Shown piece by piece: positions 6,095 to 10,101 of a DNA stretch of 10,101 nucleotides. The DNA is taken from contig WJIV01000296.1 of NCBI GenBank assembly GCA_014730055.1, positions 1-10,101 on the forward strand. Direction: 5' to 3'. Within the stretch, counting starts at the first letter, position 1; each line of letters begins with the position of its first letter. Position numbers and translations under genes: made by a program. Source of the stretch: Candidatus Bathyarchaeota archaeon. Its GTDB lineage: Archaea; Thermoproteota; Bathyarchaeia; TCS64. Below the pieces are notes generated by a model, which worked only from the letters and a program-made list of their open reading frames with translations, was not told the DNA's origin and did no database searches.

Positions 6095-6754
6095 ATGATA
6101 ATTATGAGGTTATCCCAACTTCGATTTGGTTCCCTACTATCTTACTGTCCCAGAGGAGACTCAGATGAAGTTAGACGCTCAAAAAACGTAATGCTGGCAG
6201 TTAAATCTGATTCCTTTGTTGGAGACCCACCGATTCTCATGTCAAATTGGATTGCTAGGACATTATCGCAAAATATTTCTGAACTCCCATTTGGGTCGTT
6301 TTTCCAGCAGGGTACAGTGCTGGTTCCTGTACCGAAAAGCTCGCTCATGAGACCCAATACTTTATGGGTTCCAAGTAGAATTGCTTCTGCCATATTTGGC
6401 GTTGGTCTAGCCGAACAGGTTTCTACCTGTCTTTCTCGGATCAAAGCTGTACCTAAGGCTGCAACGAGTCATCCAAAAGAAAGGCCGAAACCTGCTGATC
6501 ATTATAAATCAATTAGCGTCCAAAAATCTATGGTTTCACCTGAAAAGATTCTTTTGATTGATGATGTTATTACAAGGGGCTCAACTCTGCTTGGTGCAGC
6601 AAATAAGATTTCAGATGTTTTCCCAAATACTCCCATTGATGCTTTCGCAGTAGTCAGAACAATAAGTAATCCTCAAGAATTTAGTCAAATTTTTGATCCA
6701 TGCGTAGGATTGGTTACTCTTAAGTCCTCAGGAGACACTGTCAGAAGGCCTTGA
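6095..6754 (+). CDS. ComF-like phosphoribosyltransferase paired with the DprA-like protein
   Basis: This 219-residue protein has a type I phosphoribosyltransferase core. The PRPP loop is KILLIDDVITRGSTLLGAA (151-169), with acidic pair D156-D157 and T160-R161-G162-S163-T164. An upstream VLVPVPKSS (75-83) matches the ComF pattern. The N-terminal zinc ribbon of classical ComF is missing; instead there is FGSLLSYCPRGDSDE (11-25) and a VKSDSFVG segment, which I associate with the phosphoribosyltransferase domain of RqlH-type helicases (recalled, not checked). No helicase motifs are present. The reaction would use PRPP, but the acceptor is unknown and it might only bind nucleotide. The ATG abuts the TAA of the DprA-like gene; ATG 6104 is an alternative start and neither has a clear ribosome binding site, pointing to coupling. 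A T-rich terminator follows. Confidence 0.8.
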   Translation: MIIMRLSQLRFGSLLSYCPRGDSDEVRRSKNVMLAVKSDSFVGDPPILMSNWIARTLSQNISELPFGSFFQQGTVLVPVPKSSLMRPNTLWVPSRIASAIFGVGLAEQVSTCLSRIKAVPKAATSHPKERPKPADHYKSISVQKSMVSPEKILLIDDVITRGSTLLGAANKISDVFPNTPIDAFAVVRTISNPQEFSQIFDPCVGLVTLKSSGDTVRRP

Positions 6755-6816
6755 ATGTTTATAATAATACGTACTAGGATCCATGTAGTATTTTCTATAT
6801 AATATAATAATTATAG

Positions 6817-6831
6817 TTTTTCTTGCTTTTT
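6817..6831 (+). terminator. Oligo-T terminator after the phosphoribosyltransferase gene
   Basis: Two T5 runs (6817-6821 and 6827-6831), separated by CTTGC, lie about 60 nt after the stop codon, with no strong hairpin. This fits archaeal T-tract termination and separates the DprA pair from the next plus-strand gene. Confidence 0.45.
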
Positions 6832-6944
6832 GTGTAAGTTATACTTTGACTCATCTCACCGGTCTAATTTTTTCGGAAAGTGATTAATAGAAGATTTTAA
6901 GGTGACAGTATTGATTGGGCAGGTTGAAAGACTAGGGATTTGTT

Positions 6945-7472
6945 ATGGTAATATTTAGGAAGGAAAAAGCTGAGGCTGGGTTTTCTGGTACGGTGATTGA
7001 CCTAGAGTCGGTGGGGGACTTTGATGATTCCTATTTTTCAAGTGATCCTCGGCGTTATGCTTTTCACAGGGCTACTATTCTTGGTTATTTGGCAGATGGC
7101 GTCTTAGTTCAGTATTGTGCTGAGGGAATGGACGAGATCCCGTTACTGGTTGATATTATTAATGATGTAACGCCTTCTCTTGATCCTCCCTTCTATGCTT
7201 TGAACTGCCATTTTGAGAGAGGGGTATACCTTAATACCTGTTCACTTGTTCCCAGGCCCTTATTCGATGTTAGAGGTATGAACCTCTTGGGGAGCAAGTG
7301 GGTCATAAGGGGACGGCTTGGGATTCCAAAGTATGATGACCCCTTCGATGGAGATGGCTATAGGTGCAAGGAGGAGTGGAAAAAGGGGAACTACCCTGAC
7401 TGTCTGAAACACAACCGAGCCTGTCTACTCATAGAAAGAGACATACTGCTCCACAACAGAACAAAGTTATAG
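6945..7472 (+). CDS. DEDD-fold exonuclease-like protein, probably missing its last catalytic Asp
   Basis: This 175-residue protein looks like a short RNase H-fold exonuclease. TVIDLESVG (D19, E21) is in the Exo I position and YALNCHFERG (N87, E91) in the Exo II position. CLKHNRACLLIERDIL (153-168) is in the Exo III position. It aligns with HNITDVEITRTL of the other DEDD protein here, placing Cys160 where the final Asp should be. If that alignment is right the enzyme is inactive and may be a binding or regulatory subunit. Other Cys residues (58, 88, 98, 142, 153) are scattered and do not form an obvious metal site. ATG 6945 is preceded by AGGGATT at 6934-6940, a modest ribosome binding site. 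It follows the DprA/phosphoribosyltransferase pair on the same strand after 190 bp with its own likely promoter. The fold assignment is moderate, the loss of activity an inference. Confidence 0.6.
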   Translation: MVIFRKEKAEAGFSGTVIDLESVGDFDDSYFSSDPRRYAFHRATILGYLADGVLVQYCAEGMDEIPLLVDIINDVTPSLDPPFYALNCHFERGVYLNTCSLVPRPLFDVRGMNLLGSKWVIRGRLGIPKYDDPFDGDGYRCKEEWKKGNYPDCLKHNRACLLIERDILLHNRTKL

Positions 7473-7770
7473 AATGCAATAATAGATGAAGTTAGTCGTC
7501 ATATTAGTTGCTGGTAATATATATCGCAACCTAACTGGAGCAAACAGAGATCCATGAGTTCTATTCCATTTGAACCTTGAGTTATAAGTTTACTAGATAA
7601 CTGCCGGGAAAAGGCGATACTTATTATAAAAAATCTATACTTATGATTCTCGTTTAAAAAGTATGTAACTTTATTCAAAGGACTGCATCTAGTAGCAAAA
7701 AAGTGATTGGTGTTCTTCTCTGGGATGTAGTTTATATCTCTCTTTTATACTTATTTTTATGGTAGTTTAA
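7473..7770. other. 298-bp AT-rich gap with three copies of ATACTTAT
   Basis: No convincing gene is seen on either strand. The octamer ATACTTAT occurs at 7617-7624, 7637-7644 and 7747-7754, all in the same direction; the first two are exactly 20 bp apart. An imperfect inverted repeat, TTAGTTGC/GCAACCTAA, surrounds 7495-7525. The right end holds the promoter of the DUF433 gene. Confidence 0.45.
7731..7738 (+). promoter_or_regulatory. TATA-like box of the DUF433/DUF5615 pair
   Basis: TTTATATC, preceded by the purine-rich GGGATGTAG, is centred about 36 nt before the ATG at 7771 and would give a leader of only about 10 nt. A second candidate, TTTTATAC (7743-7750), is about 25 nt from the ATG and would make the mRNA leaderless. 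Neither leader contains a ribosome binding site. Confidence 0.4.
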
Positions 7771-8004
7771 ATGAAAAAGGATTGGAGAGAAAGGATAGTT
7801 ATCGATGAGGAGATCCTTTCTGGTAAGCCCGTTATTAAAAATACGAGGATATCAGTTGAGTTTATTCTGGAACTTTTAGGCAATGGCTGGACTTATGAAC
7901 AGGTACTTGATAACTACCCACAGCTCAGGAGAGGGGATATTGAAGCAGCCCTTAGGTATGCAGCAGAGGTTCTGCAGGATGAGCTGGTGTACCCTTATCC
8001 TTGA
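7771..8004 (+). CDS. DUF433-family antitoxin
   Basis: This 77-residue protein has the hallmark DUF433 (PF04255) sequence. ERIVIDEEILSGKPVIKNTR (7-26) is followed by ISVEFILELLGNGWTYEQVLDNYPQL and a final helix IEAALRYAAEVL. The fold is a winged or simple helix-turn-helix related to antitoxins. It is full length for the family. The next gene encodes a DUF5615 PIN-like protein, the standard toxin partner, and overlaps by four bases (TTGA). The antitoxin is thought to bind and inhibit the nuclease and to repress the operon promoter. There is no ribosome binding site before ATG 7771, so the start is probably leaderless or nearly so. Confidence 0.9.
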   Translation: MKKDWRERIVIDEEILSGKPVIKNTRISVEFILELLGNGWTYEQVLDNYPQLRRGDIEAALRYAAEVLQDELVYPYP

Positions 8005-8354
8005 CATCTTTTTTGGCTGACGAGAATATCCCCAAGAAGGCAATAGAGTGCCTGGTACGGATGAGGATAGACGTTAAATCAGTTAGGGAGACGACTCCAG
8101 GTCTTAGCGATAGAGAAGTAATTAAGCTAGCAAACCGGGAAGATAGAGTCATTATAACATTTGATAAAGACTTTGGGAAACTAATTTTTAAGGAAAAAAA
8201 GAGTATCAGAGGGCTGATTTTATTGAGATTCAATGCTATCTCTCCTATACAAATATCGGACAGGATAGTACATATAATCAAATCAGAAATTCCTGTCAAT
8301 GGCAATATCGTTGTGGTCGGAGAGGAGAGAATAAGAGTCACACCTATTTTATAA
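8001..8354 (+). CDS. DUF5615 PIN-like toxin nuclease
   Basis: This 117-residue protein of the DUF5615 (PF18480, Mut7-C-like PIN) family begins FLADENIP, with D7. It carries D37 in GLSDREVIKLA and D55 and D57 in IITFDKDFG. These acidic residues are the expected PIN metal-binding set, so it is probably an active ribonuclease toxin. The start is TTG 8001, whose last two bases are part of the TGA stop of the antitoxin, so it would be made by coupled re-initiation at a weak codon, keeping toxin low relative to antitoxin. The later FNAISPIQISDRIVHIIK and VVGEERIRV match the family's C-terminal strands. It is complete with no sign of decay. Confidence 0.88.
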   Translation: MTSFLADENIPKKAIECLVRMRIDVKSVRETTPGLSDREVIKLANREDRVIITFDKDFGKLIFKEKKSIRGLILLRFNAISPIQISDRIVHIIKSEIPVNGNIVVVGEERIRVTPIL

Positions 8355-8400
8355 CAATATAAAACTGATAGCCGATTAAAAAGTCGTAGTTGAAGGAAGA

Positions 8401-8409
8401 TTATTTTTG
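8401..8409 (+). terminator. T-tract terminator after the toxin gene
   Basis: TTATTTTTGTT, about 47 nt after the toxin stop, is a plausible archaeal terminator. A second run, T6 at 8505-8510, lies further on before the converging ribA-like gene. The interval 8355-8558 shows no gene. Confidence 0.4.
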
Positions 8410-8558
8410 TTCCAATTTCAGAAGAGGCAAATCTCAATAATCCATGTAGTGCCCGATTCAGAGTTTTCTGACTACAAGGATCTGAGTTGGTAGGTTTGAG
8501 CCAGTTTTTTCTTGGATAAAATCGTCCATTATGTGTGCATGTTTTCGTCGTATTTTCT

Positions 8559-9248
8559 TTACTCGTTTTTCATGTCGAGTTTGTGTCCGAAGCGGTCTTT
8601 TTTGGTTTGCATGTAGTCCAGGTTGTCGAGGTGGACGGGTAGCTCTATGGGGATTCGTTCTTTGATCTTGATTCCGTATGCTGCTAGCTGGGCTATTTTG
8701 TCCGGGTTGTTGGTCAGGAGTCGGACGCTCTTTACTCCCAGTTTCCTGATCATGGCGGCGGATACCTCGTAGTCTCGTGCGTCGGGCTCGAACCCCAGGT
8801 GTAGGTTAGCGTCATAGGTGTCTATTCCCTCGTCCTGGAGCTGGTATGCCTTGATCTTGTTTACAAGGCCGATGCCCCTGCCTTCCTGCTGCATGTATAG
8901 TAGGAGGGCGAGGCCCTCTGCTTCCATTAGGCGCAGGGCTGTGTGGAGCTGGGGGCCGCAGTCGCATCTTCGGGAGCCGAGGGCGTCCCCTGTGAGGCAT
9001 GCGCTGTGGAGGCGGGTTAGAACATTTTCTTTTCCGTATATATCTCCCTTGACGACTGCGATGTGGTCCTTCTGGTCCTTGTTATTGGCGAAGCCCAGTA
9101 TCTTGAAGGACCCGTAGTCGCTGGGTAGCTCAGCTACTGCCACCAGGTGTATGCACAGGTTCTTCGTGCACGTCTCGCACTGCCAGTTTTGCTGGCATCC
9201 CTTGTAGTCCTGGATGTCCTGGTCCCTGATGTCGTTGTAGGATAACAT
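8559..9248 (-). CDS. ribA: GTP cyclohydrolase II with cysteine-rich N-terminus
   Basis: This enzyme opens GTP to 2,5-diamino-6-ribosylamino-pyrimidinone phosphate, formate and pyrophosphate, the first step of riboflavin synthesis. Numbered from ATG 9248 (229 residues), the zinc ligands are C84, C95 and C97 in HSACLTGDALGSRRCDCG. The GTP/metal site includes QQEGRGIGLVNKIKAY (Y135), and the catalytic DAR has D156 and R158; LLTNNPDKI follows. All match E. coli RibA. In front is an unusual segment with C18, C24, C27, C32 and H34 (KGCQQNWQCETCTKNLCIH), absent from E. coli RibA. The frame is open back to GTG 9353, inside the nitroreductase gene. I prefer ATG 9248 because 9249-9319 is AT-rich and promoter-like (AATATTATC), but the longer form cannot be excluded. 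No ribB-type domain is fused. Bacterial-type RibA is uncommon in archaea, which usually use the unrelated ArfA (GTP cyclohydrolase III). Confidence 0.9.
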   Translation of the reverse strand: MLSYNDIRDQDIQDYKGCQQNWQCETCTKNLCIHLVAVAELPSDYGSFKILGFANNKDQKDHIAVVKGDIYGKENVLTRLHSACLTGDALGSRRCDCGPQLHTALRLMEAEGLALLLYMQQEGRGIGLVNKIKAYQLQDEGIDTYDANLHLGFEPDARDYEVSAAMIRKLGVKSVRLLTNNPDKIAQLAAYGIKIKERIPIELPVHLDNLDYMQTKKDRFGHKLDMKNE

Positions 9249-9319
9249 GATTACTCTAGATGGTTCATCGGGTATGATAATATTTTCGTGAAACGCGGTA
9301 GCTGGGACTTGGGGTGTTT

Positions 9320-9880
9320 CTATGTTCCTTGATATTTGTTCTGGTAGGCCCACTCTTTGAGGGGCTTCCTCTCAGGGCGTATAGCCTCTTTTTTAATCTG
9401 GTCCTCGCTCAAGCTTAGGTGAATCTCCTCCATCTTTTTGCCCACAATTATCAGGGTTAACACCGTGTACTCCTCGGGTATACCCAGAATATCCCGTGCC
9501 TTATCGGGGCTGAACCCGGATATGGGGTGGGCCACCAGTCCGAGCTCCGTGGCCCTGAGGATCATGGTCGCTGTCGCCATCCCGAGGTCAAACTGGTGGT
9601 AATCTCTACCCCGTACTTGGCAGTCATCCTCTGGTCGTGAGAAGGCGGCAATGATCATGGAGGACTGCCTGGCCCAGGCGTTACCATGGCTGAGGGCCTC
9701 ATACATCTCCTCCAGCTTCTCCCGTTCGTAGACGAAGACGTACCTCCATGGCTGGTTGTTGAAGCATGAGGCGCTGAGCTGCGCATGCGTGGCAAGGTCC
9801 TCTACGGTCTCTCTCGTTATCTCGACCTTTTCCAGAGATCTGTACGCTCTTCTCGCATGTATTGCATCAGTGACATTCAT
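9320..9880 (-). CDS. FMN-dependent nitroreductase-family oxidoreductase
   Basis: This 186-residue single-domain nitroreductase fold protein acts as a dimer with FMN and NAD(P)H; its natural substrate is unknown. FMN phosphate contacts are expected from ARRAYRSL (9-16). SASCFNNQPWRYVFV (36-50) is the classical N-x-QPW flavin-contact motif. LGMATATMILRATELGL (99-115) and the C-terminal VLTLIIVGK (140-148) with ERKPLKEW complete the family pattern. It is full length for a short archaeal or bacterial member. The ribA-like gene follows on the same strand about 70 bp downstream, so a flavoprotein and a flavin-biosynthesis enzyme may share an operon. ATG 9880 has only a weak AAGG/TTAGG upstream. A 34-codon ORF with a strong ribosome binding site ends four bases before it and might supply coupled translation. 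Confidence 0.88.
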   Translation of the reverse strand: MNVTDAIHARRAYRSLEKVEITRETVEDLATHAQLSASCFNNQPWRYVFVYEREKLEEMYEALSHGNAWARQSSMIIAAFSRPEDDCQVRGRDYHQFDLGMATATMILRATELGLVAHPISGFSPDKARDILGIPEEYTVLTLIIVGKKMEEIHLSLSEDQIKKEAIRPERKPLKEWAYQNKYQGT

Positions 9881-9884
9881 ATTC

Positions 9885-9989
9885 CTAACCTTGGAGTTCT
9901 GGGTATTTCTTCGTTATGCCAAGAACAGCAAAAATGCGATGGAAGATGCATTGAGGAAAGCATACAGCAAGCGCTCGTATCAGTTCCAT
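9885..9989 (-). CDS. Possible 34-codon leader ORF before the nitroreductase gene
   Basis: An ATG at 9989, preceded by AAGGAG six bases upstream (10001-9996), opens a 34-codon frame starting MELIRALAVCF. It ends with TAG at 9887-9885, four bases before the nitroreductase ATG. This ribosome binding site is stronger than that of the nitroreductase itself, so it could drive coupled translation or act as a leader peptide. The peptide is hydrophobic with two Cys and no recognised motif. A TATA-like TTAAAATAA (about 10044-10052) lies upstream. The opposite strand is also open here, so the coding status is unproven. Confidence 0.3.
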   Translation of the reverse strand: MELIRALAVCFPQCIFHRIFAVLGITKKYPELQG

Positions 9990-10101
9990 TATAGTCTCCT
10001 TGGGAAGTCTCACTGTAGTAACTTTGTAAGCAATCTAATGCATTATTTTAACAAGATAGGGGTGTTGATCAATGTGCTCGATAATACTGATACTCGTATA
10101 C
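9912..10101 (+). other. Plus-strand frame open to the window end, unidentified
   Basis: On plus, the frame from before 9912 stays open to the last base. It begins RYAKNSKNAMEDALRKAYSK and later reads SLLGKSHCSNFVSNLMHYF. Its amino-acid mix is protein-like (Lys/Arg/Asn-rich helices), which suggests part of a real or decayed gene continuing to the right. A possible start is ATG 9939, but there is no clear ribosome binding site. I do not recognise it. It competes with the 34-codon ORF on the other strand, and at most one is likely real. Confidence 0.25.

Noticed and set aside
7952..8437. 161-codon minus-strand frame opposite the DUF5615 gene
   Set aside because: The plus strand encodes two recognised families in a standard order; the minus frame is Leu/Ile/Ser-rich shadow sequence.
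8812..9117. Pro/Arg-rich and Ser/Arg-rich frames on both strands within ribA
   Set aside because: They overlap the conserved zinc and GTP-binding motifs of ribA and have low-complexity composition typical of shadow frames.
1..10101. tRNA genes, att duplications, CRISPR arrays, insertion sequences
   Set aside because: No cloverleaf-like sequence, spaced repeats, transposase motifs or terminal inverted repeats were recognised on reading both strands; an integration site may lie outside the window.

Overview
The window looks archaeal. AT-rich gene starts carry TATA-like boxes about 25-37 nt upstream, several with purine-rich BRE-like flanks. Several of these genes have no ribosome binding site and would give leaderless or near-leaderless transcripts. 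AGG and ATA codons are common. No bacterial -35/-10 promoters, tRNA, rRNA or CRISPR array were seen. I cannot place the species; a euryarchaeon, perhaps a methanogen, is a guess.

Base composition splits the window in three. By hand count, 481-540 has 36 G+C of 60, 3301-3360 has 19 of 60, and 8941-9000 has 42 of 60. The left block (1 to about 2295) is GC-rich and holds three tightly packed plus-strand genes of a virus- or plasmid-like replication module: the 3' end of a probable recombination-type protein, a P-loop replicative-helicase-like ATPase, and a small zinc-ribbon protein translationally coupled to it.

The middle block (about 2296-8558) is AT-rich and looks like an accessory or defence island. 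It holds an 86-residue protein with an internal repeat (minus), a decayed AlkD-like DNA-repair gene, and an AbiE-like (type IV toxin-antitoxin) pair on the minus strand behind a strongly palindromic promoter. Next come a stand-alone DEDD 3'-5' exonuclease-fold protein (minus), a divergent DprA-like/phosphoribosyltransferase pair (plus), a second DEDD-fold protein that seems to have lost one catalytic aspartate (plus), and a DUF433/DUF5615 antitoxin/PIN-like toxin pair (plus).

The right block (8559 to about 9880) returns to GC-rich, housekeeping-like sequence on the minus strand: an FMN nitroreductase followed by a bacterial-type GTP cyclohydrolase II (RibA) with an unusual cysteine-rich N-terminus. 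A possible 34-codon leader ORF precedes the nitroreductase. The last 220 bases also contain a plus-strand frame that stays open to the window end.

The most interesting unit is the DprA-like + phosphoribosyltransferase cassette at 5399-6754. In bacteria, as I recall, these two domain families occur together in the RqlH/RqlI (PsyrTA) helicase toxin-antitoxin and defence systems. Here no helicase is attached, and DEDD-fold proteins lie on both sides.
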